Source: Plotosus lineatus
Taxonomy: Eukaryota > Chordata > Actinopteri > Siluriformes > Plotosidae
Length of the DNA: 64,000 bases
Direction: 5' to 3'
Assembly: GCA_024760905.1 (NCBI GenBank)
Contig: CM045733.1
Span: 33,650,001-33,714,000, forward strand
Shown here: piece by piece, positions 19,332 to 25,079 of the stretch
How the letters are laid out: each line of letters opens with the position of its first letter
Numbering within the stretch: the stretch's first letter is position 1
The notes under the pieces: model-generated
What the model was told of the DNA's origin: nothing
What the model saw: the letters and a program-made list of their open reading frames with translations, nothing else
The model's database searches: none
Program-made: the position numbers and the translations under genes

Positions 19332-22107
19332 TGTAGGCTTCCTTACAGAGCACAAGGGCACAGACAAAAATCCAAAGTGGAGAGACGATACTTCTCCACA
19401 GTGAACATTGGAGTCCCATGCCCTTCTGCATTGTGCATGTTTGTGAGAAATGGTGAGATAGCTGAGGAGAGGATTGAAATAGTAGCACGATTGGGAAAAA
19501 TAGCATCACAGAGGTGACATTTCAGCTCAAGACGAGTGCTGCACTGCACTTTACTGAGCAACCAGCAGAGGGCGACGACATCTGTGCTTCAGAAATGCTG
19601 TTCTGTGACTACATTTATGTTGATAAAAGCATTTACTGTGACAGCTGCTGCTCACTGTGGATGATCGAGATATAAAAGAACAGAAGACGTACCGTAGATA
19701 GCCTTTGCATTCGATTTTCGGGCATCGACTCCCTGGAGCTCTGGTGACTGAGATCGGTAGCCACTGTGGAGAAACAGAGACAAGCCAATCCAACAAGATC
19801 AGTGTTAATGATCATGCTAATTAAGTGAGTTTTTGTTATAATACATTACACTGCAGCACACTTCATCGAGAGATATTTCTGAGATATAGTTATGCCTGAA
19901 ATAGAGAAGTGTGAATCGCAGAACAGGAGTGTATGAGGTGGATTCAAGTGTCATCGACTGGGGACACCTGATATTCTTTGATTGTGTGGCCTACGCTAAT
20001 TGAGGCAGGAATTAATAATGCATGATGGGTTGTAGTGTGCATTAGAATTGTTGGAGCTATTTCAGCTACAGAAAAACATGACATCTCAAATCAAATTATG
20101 GTGGATGGAGTAGCAGCTGGAAAAACTGGATTTAGCACTAAACATGTAGCTAAAGCTGTTATACAGTATGATCAGTCGGGGTTATATAAGGGATAATGAA
20201 AATCAAGCTGGTGACTATCCCCAAAATAAACCCCAACAACAGGATCAGCACTCTGACCTGCAGGTTAGGGCCTTGTATCACTCACAGTGGGGATAATTTA
20301 CCAATAATGACAGCTTCACTATAAATTGCTATTACACAATTTCAATAATTATTCTATTGCTTGTGATATGCCATGTTCACCAGCAACACCCATGCATCCT
20401 CCTGCACTTATCTGAGATCAAGTCACAGAGGCAACAGGTCTACAAGGGAAACCTAGGCATCCCTCTTCTCAGTGACAGGCTCCATCTCCTCCCGGGGTTG
20501 TACCAAGGCATTCCCAGGTCAGATGGGATACATCATCCCTCCAGCATGTTCTGGGTATATTCTACGGCCTCCTCCCAGTTAAACATGCCCAGAACACCTC
20601 TAAAGAACGGCAACTGGGAGGCATTCTGGTCAGATGCCTACGCCACCTCAACTGACTACTTTTAGTGAGGAGAACCGGCATCTTTACCCCAAGTTCTTTG
20701 TTTAAAAAAAATATATATATTATTTTACATATATATTCCTTCCAAAGAAAAGTCTTTTCACCTGCTTGTATTCACATTGTCTTTTTTTGGCACTACCCAA
20801 ATCTCATGACCACGGAAACAGTCAATAGCCACAGTCTGTTATTAAGAAATAACAGTTATTGGACCAATATATAAATCTCTCTATATGCCAGTGTACGCCG
20901 TAATTGATCAATAGAAAGCAATAACAATGTTCGGTTTATAATGGAATACTCTGACCGACCAATCAGTATTGTGTGAACAAATAATCCAGTCAGCATAAGC
21001 ATACGTTCAAAATCTAAATATTCACACAAATCATGATGTCATAATGTAATAACTATTGAACAGGAGGGAAAAAAAATTAAAAAGTCATTTCAAAAGAAGA
21101 ACTTGATTTTAACAATTAAACTGCTTCTTGAGGTGGGTTTATCATGAAATTTACATCTTCAACAACAAATAAATAAAATGATATTCAGATTTCATCACCA
21201 TCATAATATTTTATCATGTTGCCCAGCTGTTCCACCAGGGGTTTATGAAATACAGTATTTCCTAACTTTGTTATAGTGATGGAAACCATAACCCATGAAA
21301 ATCAGGTTTATTATGTCTATAAATAGACAAAATTTGATTATATAGCTGGAAAGTTTGGGATCTAATAAATTCCCTGGTGCCATAAATGTGTTCTTATGTG
21401 GTGTGTGATTTTTGTTTATAGGCCTTATTTAGCTCTTCCATTAAGTATTTTATTTAGAAAAAGATGATGATGAAGGAGGAGGGTCTGGTTTCACGATTAC
21501 AGTGAATTCCCACAATAGTTCCGATTTTCACAGGTGTGTAATGTCCGTCAGAAAACAATAATCAATGGTCTTTTTGTTATTTTTAAAAAAGCGCAAACTT
21601 GGGCTTTATTTCATGCATTCGATGTGACGTGTGTGTTATTTGTTCAACAGGTAAACAGCAAATACAAATGGATCCAGAAAAATGGAGGGTTTTCACAATG
21701 TACCAGAAACGCTGTATACTCTGTATATTCTATACTATATACACACACTGTAATCCATCATATGCTCATCAAAGCACTCACAGACTAGTTATATTGCATA
21801 CATTTATAATATTATTATTATGCCTAATAGAACCTGATTTTTGCTAATATTTTGCTATGTGGTGGCACCTGAAAGGATAAGAAATCTGTCTCTTTACTTG
21901 AAAAAAATGTAACTCAAAATACAAAGGATAATATGGGTGGAATCATTGGGTAGGAAGAGAAAAGCTTGTCAAAGTGTTAAGGATTTGAAATGAAGTTGCT
22001 TCCTGAGGTCAGAAGAATTAGATGGATGGTCAGCAGCAGGTCACTTACTTCAGCTGGGAGTTACTGAAGCTTCCCGTGGGGTACGTTGGGGCACTGTAGC
22101 CATTCAT
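1843..22107 (-). CDS. eps8: EPS8 gene, coding exons 1-16 (partial, C-terminus off window)
   Basis: Sixteen minus-strand exons join in frame into about 594 codons that align along their whole length with vertebrate EPS8. Family knowledge: EPS8 is a cytoplasmic adaptor that caps and bundles actin filaments and, with Abi1 and Sos1, activates Rac; it acts in microvilli, stereocilia and filopodia. Visible order: short N-terminus (1-66), PTB domain (about 64-195), proline-rich linker (about 208-222), helical middle region with a lysine-rich patch (about 295-311), conserved region to 464, divergent linker, SH3 (about 525-575). The PTB motif [13 protein letters not shown] and SH3 motifs YDFVARN, QWWKV and GYVPNNIL favour EPS8 over EPS8L1/2/3. 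All introns have GT-AG ends. The C-terminal actin-binding region is missing because the window ends. The start is the ATG at 22107; a 5' UTR exon may lie far upstream. Confidence 0.95.
2268..2379 (-). CDS. eps8: EPS8 coding exon 15 (SH3 domain, first half)
   Basis: 112 nt, phase 2 to 0. After a short linker it encodes [20 protein letters not shown] then ELVE, the first strands and RT loop of the EPS8 SH3 domain, which in this family prefers PxxDY peptides such as those in Abi1. Acceptor cttcattcag, donor gtacat. An inverted, decayed copy of its 3' part lies at 49281-49350. Confidence 0.96.
2380..3389. other. EPS8 intron 14
   Basis: Contains an (AAT)n microsatellite at about 2910-2945 and no recognisable element. 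The minus-strand open frame at 2567-2866 does not match any family I know and lacks exon-like boundaries. Confidence 0.5.
3390..3526 (-). CDS. eps8: EPS8 coding exon 14 (linker before SH3)
   Basis: 137 nt, phase 0 to 2. It encodes [20 protein letters not shown] then [17 protein letters not shown]. Only the ADGY, AVAFK-like and IDR-like anchors of human EPS8 are conserved, as expected for the fast-evolving linker. Acceptor catttctttcag, donor gtaatg. Confidence 0.9.
3577..3626. repeat. (GT)n microsatellite
   Basis: About 24 GT units in EPS8 intron 13, 51 nt upstream (in transcript sense) of exon 14. In transcript sense it is a CA repeat, the kind of sequence bound by hnRNP L near splice sites; whether it matters here is inference only. 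Confidence 0.9.
3828..3972 (-). CDS. eps8: EPS8 coding exon 13
   Basis: 145 nt, phase 2 to 0. It encodes [20 protein letters not shown] then [20 protein letters not shown], matching human AEWPKEQFIPPYVPRFRNGWEPP and LYQLAESVA. Donor gtagga, acceptor ggtatctag. The intron upstream (3973-7426) contains a complete hAT insertion. Confidence 0.95.
4395..5089. mobile_element. Non-autonomous hAT element with intact 8-bp target duplication
   Basis: The terminal inverted repeats begin CAGTGCTTCTCAA and end with its complement (TTGAGAAGCACTG, allowing one mismatch). The direct repeat gtctacag occurs immediately outside both ends (4387-4394 and 5090-5097), the 8-bp duplication characteristic of hAT insertion. 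The 695-bp interior has G-runs next to the ends and no transposase frame. It sits in EPS8 intron 12. Confidence 0.9.
5578..5692 (-). mobile_element. LINE 3'-end fragment, same family as 9810-12312
   Basis: On the minus strand it reads [20 protein letters not shown] then the gacccctgaaggg and cgaaaggaaaag tail, matching the last coding bases and tail of the LINE at 9810-12312, with a short deletion between them. Strongly 5'-truncated, as usual for LINE copies. Confidence 0.85.
5799..5871. repeat. Perfect 25-bp inverted repeat (hairpin)
   Basis: Arm 5799-5823 (beginning gaggggtggtgaaacc) is exactly complementary to arm 5847-5871, separated by a 23-nt spacer. It could fold into a long uninterrupted stem-loop. 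It does not belong to any element I recognise. Confidence 0.95.
5896..6072. mobile_element. pogo/Tigger-type element fragment (type C)
   Basis: Starts cagacgctccctgatttacg, the type C terminus seen at 24309, 47979 and 60452, and continues with the shared interior (aaattttgagtttaga, then acctatgtagtacgctgac) before stopping next to a type B element at 6079. The rest is missing. Confidence 0.8.
6079..6620. mobile_element. pogo/Tigger-type element, left part (type B)
   Basis: Begins after a TA with cagtcagcccccaatttacg and the shared gaaattaatccgttcc block. The interior has CT-rich repeats and the segment gacgtggaattcaaagcg, which recurs in the fragment at 9170-9806. It is cut off where the Tc1 sequence starts near 6626. 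Confidence 0.8.
6626..7135 (+). mobile_element. Tc1-like transposon, 3' half with transposase C-terminus
   Basis: An open frame at 6658-6888 encodes the C-terminal part of a Tc1 transposase: [20 protein letters not shown] carries the glutamate of the DDE triad (in PIEN), and the end reads [16 protein letters not shown] before a stop. The following 240 bp (aactacttcagttgtgtg and on) is the typical fish Tc1 3' region. The 5' half, with the first two catalytic aspartates and the left inverted repeat, is absent, so the copy is dead. Confidence 0.93.
7141..7319. mobile_element. hAT element fragment (same family as 4395-5089)
   Basis: Repeats the right end of the 4395-5089 hAT (gttgaactatatttctttc, G-rich block, aaaataattgagaag then tactg). 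Only about 180 bp remain, directly joined to the Tc1 remnant. Confidence 0.85.
7427..7575 (-). CDS. eps8: EPS8 coding exon 12
   Basis: 149 nt, phase 0 to 2. It encodes [20 protein letters not shown] then [10 protein letters not shown] and [13 protein letters not shown], matching human VVQATGGPELASSVLSPLL and LWMSLGGTWMKAR. Donor gtaatg, acceptor ctgtattag. Fragments of a Tc1 and a hAT element end only about 110 bp downstream of its donor. Confidence 0.95.
7895..7969 (-). CDS. eps8: EPS8 coding exon 11
   Basis: 75 nt, phase 0-0, 25 codons: [20 protein letters not shown] then NPLKM, matching human [20 protein letters not shown]. Donor gtaaga, acceptor ctcgcag. Confidence 0.97.
8145..8233 (-). 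CDS. eps8: EPS8 coding exon 10
   Basis: 89 nt, phase 1 to 0. It encodes [12 protein letters not shown], then [16 protein letters not shown], matching human [11 protein letters not shown] and [15 protein letters not shown]. Donor gtgaga, acceptor gccttttag. Confidence 0.96.
8484..8567. repeat. (TA)n then (GA)n microsatellite
   Basis: About 30 TA units followed by a short GA run, in EPS8 intron 9. Confidence 0.9.
8672..8798 (-). CDS. eps8: EPS8 coding exon 9 (helical region, lysine-rich end)
   Basis: 127 nt, phase 0 to 1. It encodes [20 protein letters not shown] then [20 protein letters not shown], very close to human. The lysine-rich tail is a conserved basic patch. Acceptor ttactgtag, donor gtttgt. 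Confidence 0.96.
9170..9806. mobile_element. pogo/Tigger-type element, right part (type B), with internal tandem duplication
   Basis: Shares the CA/CT-rich interior and the segment around gacgtggaattcaaagcg with 6079-6620 and ends with cgtaatttgagggccaactg before TA (9807-9808), complementary to the type B left end. The segment around ggccacacccacaagacg occurs twice (near 9346 and 9485), showing an internal tandem duplication of about 140 bp. Confidence 0.8.
9810..12312 (+). mobile_element. Non-LTR retrotransposon (LINE) with endonuclease and reverse transcriptase, 5'-truncated and broken
   Basis: Antisense to EPS8 in intron 8. The frame at 9863-10657 has an APE-type endonuclease C-terminal part: [15 protein letters not shown], a [18 protein letters not shown] block and the late histidine in TRQHRMVV. 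Frames from about 10860 to 11815 hold the reverse transcriptase: [34 protein letters not shown] and the catalytic FADD in [12 protein letters not shown]. The frame at 11758-12198 is the C-terminal region ([16 protein letters not shown]). The parts lie in different frames with stops near 10657 and 10930, so it is inactive. The 3' tail gctgtggcgacccctgaagg is shared with SINEs here. The layout resembles RTE-like fish LINEs, but I do not commit to a clade. Confidence 0.92.
12313..12587. mobile_element. pogo/Tigger-type element, right part (type E)
   Basis: Begins where the LINE tail ends, with the internal block gtaaataaaatataaa of the type E element, and ends aagtagcgagggatccct. It matches the right half of the complete copy at 56364-56779. 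The left half is missing. Confidence 0.8.
12588..12617. repeat. (CA)n microsatellite
   Basis: About 15 CA units between a type E fragment and a type B element. Confidence 0.85.
12618..13145. mobile_element. Short pogo/Tigger-type element (type B)
   Basis: 528 bp with both ends: left cagtcggcccccttcatacg followed by gaaattaatcctttcc, right cgtaagaaaggggccaactg, then TA. No transposase frame is left. It lies in EPS8 intron 8, close to exon 8. Confidence 0.85.
13319..13392 (-). CDS. eps8: EPS8 coding exon 8
   Basis: 74 nt, phase 1 to 0. It encodes a variable, acidic segment ending in [10 protein letters not shown], matching human MAARIDRDV. Acceptor gttttgttcag, donor gtaaat. The upstream intron (8799-13318) holds a LINE and several DNA-transposon fragments. 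Confidence 0.92.
13492..13628 (-). CDS. eps8: EPS8 coding exon 7 (proline-rich linker)
   Basis: 137 nt, phase 2 to 1. It encodes [20 protein letters not shown] then PPANP and [15 protein letters not shown]. Human EPS8 has RMISNADPSIPPPPRAPAPAP followed by SRVAAWSAWAADQ, so the proline stretch and the SRVAAWS anchor are conserved while the rest drifts. Donor gtgaga, acceptor ttttattag. Confidence 0.93.
13945..14027 (-). CDS. eps8: EPS8 coding exon 6 (end of PTB region)
   Basis: 83 nt, phase 0 to 2. It encodes [20 protein letters not shown] then KKRPEAL, matching human ANLISEDIESAISDSKGGK and KKRPDAL. Acceptor ttttcttttcag, donor gtaagg. Confidence 0.95.
14240..14445 (-). mobile_element. SINE copy, family S body with L2-like tail
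   Basis: On the minus strand it reads the S body (ctaactgggttatcaaagg, then gaaccattgatga, gtaggctgtatagcc, atcagcatctttctg) followed by a ctgcgatgacctggcgagct type tail ending ttaggattaagc. This tail resembles the end of L2-type fish LINEs and differs from that of the S copies at 31549 and 42417. Confidence 0.8.
15144..15293 (-). CDS. eps8: EPS8 coding exon 5 (PTB domain, second half)
   Basis: 150 nt, phase 0-0. It encodes [18 protein letters not shown], then [15 protein letters not shown] and [11 protein letters not shown], matching the human PTB core. Donor gtgagc. The acceptor is weak in pyrimidines (tatttatttaag), but protein identity fixes the boundary. The degenerate LINE at about 15395-17330 fills most of the intron upstream of it. 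Confidence 0.97.
15395..17330 (+). mobile_element. Degenerate second LINE (endonuclease/reverse transcriptase remnants)
   Basis: Scattered frames show an endonuclease ([14 protein letters not shown] near 15910, MIDFIV then [11 protein letters not shown] near 16115-16215), a reverse-transcriptase piece ([19 protein letters not shown] near 16430-16490) and a C-terminal part ([11 protein letters not shown] and [20 protein letters not shown], 16935-17110; [20 protein letters not shown] near 17235). Many stops and frameshifts make it long dead. It is a different family from 9810-12312 and runs antisense to EPS8 in intron 4. Confidence 0.85.
17500..17661 (-). CDS. eps8: EPS8 coding exon 4 (PTB domain, first half)
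   Basis: 162 nt, phase 0-0, 54 codons. It begins [13 protein letters not shown] and continues through [19 protein letters not shown] and [16 protein letters not shown], nearly identical to human EPS8. The PTB fold of EPS8 binds NPxY-type peptides. Donor gtgaag, acceptor cttgcag. Confidence 0.97.
17763..17833 (-). CDS. eps8: EPS8 coding exon 3
   Basis: 71 nt, phase 1 to 0. It encodes [20 protein letters not shown] then YIVE, matching the human EQRKNYARDSVSSVSDISQYRVE leading into the PTB domain. Acceptor ttctcttctcag, donor gtaaaa. A CU repeat (AG repeat on the plus strand, 17860-17886) lies just upstream of the acceptor. Confidence 0.93.
18061..18119. repeat. Poly(A) tract
   Basis: A run of about 28 A at 18091-18118 in EPS8 intron 2; in transcript sense it is poly(U). 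Confidence 0.7.
18478..18721. repeat. Long purine-rich tract (CU-rich in the EPS8 transcript)
   Basis: After a short (CA)n run, about 220 bases are nearly all A and G (gaagg, gaaag units), so the EPS8 pre-mRNA is CU-rich here. It starts about 130 nt downstream of the donor of the candidate cassette exon. Similar CU runs lie upstream of the cassette (19123-19147) and before exon 3 (17860-17886). Confidence 0.8.
18855..18905 (-). CDS. eps8: Candidate alternative (cassette) exon of EPS8, 51 nt
   Basis: Between exons 2 and 3 a 51-nt open stretch has a good acceptor (tgctctcag) and a gtagta donor. It fits the 1-1 phase exactly, so inclusion adds 17 residues (reading [17 protein letters not shown]) without frameshift, just before EQRKSY and the PTB domain. 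A second acceptor 6 nt downstream (ggacag) would give a 45-nt form, also in frame. Skipping gives the canonical EPS8 sequence. Function and conservation are not known to me; this is a prediction from splice signals and phase. Confidence 0.5.
19297..19327. repeat. Poly(A) tract
   Basis: About 29 A in a row in EPS8 intron 2 (poly(U) in transcript sense). No SINE or LINE body is evident beside it. Confidence 0.85.
19693..19763 (-). CDS. eps8: EPS8 coding exon 2
   Basis: 71 nt, entered in phase 2 and left in phase 1. Acceptor tttctccacag, donor gtacgt. It encodes [20 protein letters not shown] followed by KAIY, matching the conserved AKALY just before EQRK in human EPS8. The NGY start echoes the MNGY of exon 1. 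Confidence 0.9.
20385..20665 (-). mobile_element. LINE 3' fragment, same family as 15395-17330
   Basis: On the minus strand it gives a degenerate LTRMPPS-like and [11 protein letters not shown] reading that parallels [20 protein letters not shown] in the second LINE, followed by a decayed end. It lies in EPS8 intron 1. Confidence 0.75.
22049..22107 (-). CDS. eps8: EPS8 coding exon 1 (start codon exon)
   Basis: Begins with the ATG at 22107 and reads [19 protein letters not shown], ending two bases into a codon at a strong donor (gtaagt). Human EPS8 also has an MNGY motif near its N-terminus. The exon probably extends 5' as untranslated sequence to about 22135, where an AG after a pyrimidine-rich stretch (ttgtag) would be the acceptor, so a separate upstream non-coding exon is expected. 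That exon was not found. Confidence 0.88.
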
Positions 22108-22135
22108 TTTTGACTTCACAGAAGGTGGTCAGTAA

Positions 22136-23895
22136 CTACAACAAAGCACAGTGAGACACTCTTTTCAATAAAGTTTTATTCAAATCAAACGACAGATATT
22201 GCTAGGATTACAGATATGGTCACTGATTTTAATCCAAAACAATTCATCAAACTCTATATATGGAATTCTATTTCCACACAGTCTGCTAATGGTGTATGTC
22301 CGTGGGGGTGGGGGGTGAAGAGGGGAATGGTTGGAAGATGGTTGGTGGTGTTGCCTTGACAATGCTCATCATCAAATTTGGTAGCTAAGCTCCTGAATGC
22401 TGAAAGATGATGTGCGTTTTGATTGGTCGTTAATACAAAAATCATTTTCCAGAATCCAAGACTGCACCATTAAGCTCTTTGCTTCCAGGTGATGACTTAT
22501 TCCACACACATCAAAAGTCCTAGAGTAGGGGAACCGTGACTGCGTACTGCATATCTGGACCAGAGAGATAGCTTAAATGATGCGCCATCATAGAAATAAT
22601 TCAGTGTGATGAACACACACGATAAAATATTAGTTGTTGCTGAAAAATACTTTTTAAAAATTTTTAAAAAAAGAAAAGAAAGAAAGAGACAAAAAACACA
22701 CACACTGAATGTACTGTAATGCCCCAGTGTTTCCCAAAGGTCATAGCTCACCCATTATTCTGACTGAACAACCGACGCAACACATTCATTTTCACCAACT
22801 GCATTTTACAAACTCCTTTTACCACTGTGTTCTCAATAAGAAAATAACAGCAGTCAGGTTCTTTATCATAGGCCCATGTCAAAAGAAGAGCAGAATTCAA
22901 TGGTTTAGAACCAATGCTATTCATGCACCTGACACCAGGACAGAGGTGCTGGTGGGGGACGCATCCTGAAGCTCGTCTCTCAAGGTGTCACAAAGGTATA
23001 GCAGCAAGGTGTGTCAATACTATCAAGAGTCTGCAGGTACAGGTTTTGGTTGGTCCATGAAGCTCATGTGTGGGTTACCTGGTCGAGCCCTCAGAAAGAG
23101 ATAGAATATGATCTCTTCCTAGTCATTCACAACCAATAAATCATGCCCTTCTCAGAGCTCTTCCATACAAAACGATGAACATCATGCAAATCAGTGATAG
23201 ATAACACTCAATCAGCATCAACGCAACAGCCTTAAGTTTCTTGTGGTGGGCACACAGACACCAGACAATCATCCAGGCCATGTCCTGTGACTATGGTGCT
23301 CCACTTGGGGGCTCTGCCACTGAGTGTTTTATTGCTCTTATTCCACAGCAATAGGCCAATATTTTTTATTGGTTTTCTCAAATGTTATGTCCAAATCCCA
23401 ATTTGTGGTAATCATTTTCATTAAAATACTATAGAGTTTTTTCTTAAAAAGAGTTTGTCATGCTATTGAGAAAAACTTCAAAAATTTCAAAATGAATAAT
23501 TCATAAGACTGCAAATTACAACAGCCACAATGGAGCACAGGAATATCAACTGAATTATTAATATTAATTGGTAAACCTCGGGTGCCAGTCATACTGCTAT
23601 GGAAAAATTAATCAACACTTCCGGAACAATTCAATTTAACCCTTGTTAATTTAAGCACAGAATTCTTTCACCCTCAGAACCTGACCCAGCACCAGTAATT
23701 AACTTCAAGAGGTTATTTTTTAACATTGGTTTGTTTGTTAGCAACTTCATTCAAGAATGGATACAGATTTTGATTATTTCTTTTCTGAGTGGAGGAGTAT
23801 GGTGCAAGTAACACTCTGTTCGATTTCGGTGGTGATTTAAATCACAATTTAGATCTGGGAATTTTTCAAAAAGGATTCTTTACCCTCTCCACAAG
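22136..23895. other. Presumed 5' intron of EPS8, mostly unique sequence
   Basis: No exon, promoter or CpG-rich stretch is visible. About 23185-23290 shows weak similarity to 36860-36990 (both have a cagcatcaac- or tagcatcaac-like start and an acacagacaccagac core), probably an old dispersed repeat. Confidence 0.5.
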
Positions 23896-24144
23896 GTTGT
23901 CACTGTCCCCCGAGTGCAGCTAACTGGGTTATCAAAGGCGGGCCATGCCTCTCACTGTCTATGGTGAGAGGCATGTAAAAGAACCTGGCTGCAAAGGCTG
24001 CAAAGCCGTCAGCGTGTTTCTGTCCCTTGCAAAAGGGTTGTGTCAGGAAGGGCAGCCGATGTAAAAATCTATACCAAATCAAACGCATGAATCATTCGCT
24101 GTGGTGACCCCTGATAAAGGGGAAAGGCCGAAAGGAAATCTCTC
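23896..24144 (+). mobile_element. SINE copy, family S with LINE-type tail
   Basis: S body (gtgcagctaactgggttatc, tctcactgtctatggtgaga, gccgtcagcgtgtttctg) followed by cccttgcaaaagggttgtgt and the tail cgctgtggtgacccctgata. The last block matches the 3' end of the LINE at 9810-12312, as expected if that LINE's machinery mobilised the SINE. Confidence 0.88.
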
Positions 24145-24308
24145 ATCTCATTCTTTACCCTGGCAGGATGAGGCAATTTCAACAAATTTTGCATTCACCT
24201 CTATACGTAAGAACCATTCTTTCACAAACATTACACATCAGATTTTAACCGTACAGTCAATAATGCTTTTTTTTTTTTTTTACTGAAGTGGTCCGTGGTT
24301 CAGTTGTA

Positions 24309-25079
24309 CAGACGCTCCCCGACTTACGTTTAGTTATGTTCCGAACGGCCAAACGTAAGGCGAAAAAAAACGTAAGTTGTTACTGTCTGTTCCAGTGACG
24401 TATGATGCTCATACTGTACTATACATCCATAAATATCATTAACATATCTCATAAAACACCCCTAAATCAATTATTATAAACATAACATTGTAAAATATCA
24501 AATATCAACATTAATTTCAAATAAATTAAATTCAAGCAAAATAATTTCAAATAGCTAAATTTTAATCAAATATCAAATACAGTATCAAATATAACCTTTA
24601 ACATTCTCTGTGATGCGATCTTTCTGCTTGTAAATGGTTCCGATGGTTGACGGAGCCATTTGGAAGAAACGTGCAGTCACATGTTTTTCACCAGCATCAA
24701 TTTTCTTGATAATAGCCATCTTTGTTTCTAACGAGATGGCTTGCCACTTTTTCTGATTACCACTATCACCAGTAGGCTTACGCTTCTGACCAACCATATT
24801 TACTTAGGGTTACAAAAGTCCGTAAAACATTGTAAACACAAAGATCAGAGACGACGTCTTAACACAAGGGTAACACACGGTGAACTGGGAAGAAGGAGGG
24901 CACGTTCAGTCTGTCATTTGTAAACAATGGACGCAGCGTCATGCGCAAGTAGCGTACTACGTAGGTACATCTTGTACCACAGCGAGCACGCTAAACTCAA
25001 AATTTGACTTATAATTTTTTTTTTTAACGTAAAATCGAGAAATATGTAAAACGAATGACCGTAAAGCGGGGAGTGTCTG
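24309..25079 (-). mobile_element. Short pogo/Tigger-type element (type C) with a transposase N-terminal frame
   Basis: 771 bp flanked by TA on both sides. Ends cagacgctccccgacttacg and cgtaaagcggggagtgtctg are inverted repeats. On the minus strand, 24585-24797 is an intact 70-codon frame starting MVGQKRKPTGDSGNQKKWQA and containing LETKMAIIKKIDAGEKH and STIGTIYKQKDRI, the helix-turn-helix (CENP-B N-terminal) domain of Tigger transposases. A stop follows and the catalytic domain is absent, so it is non-autonomous. Confidence 0.88.
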
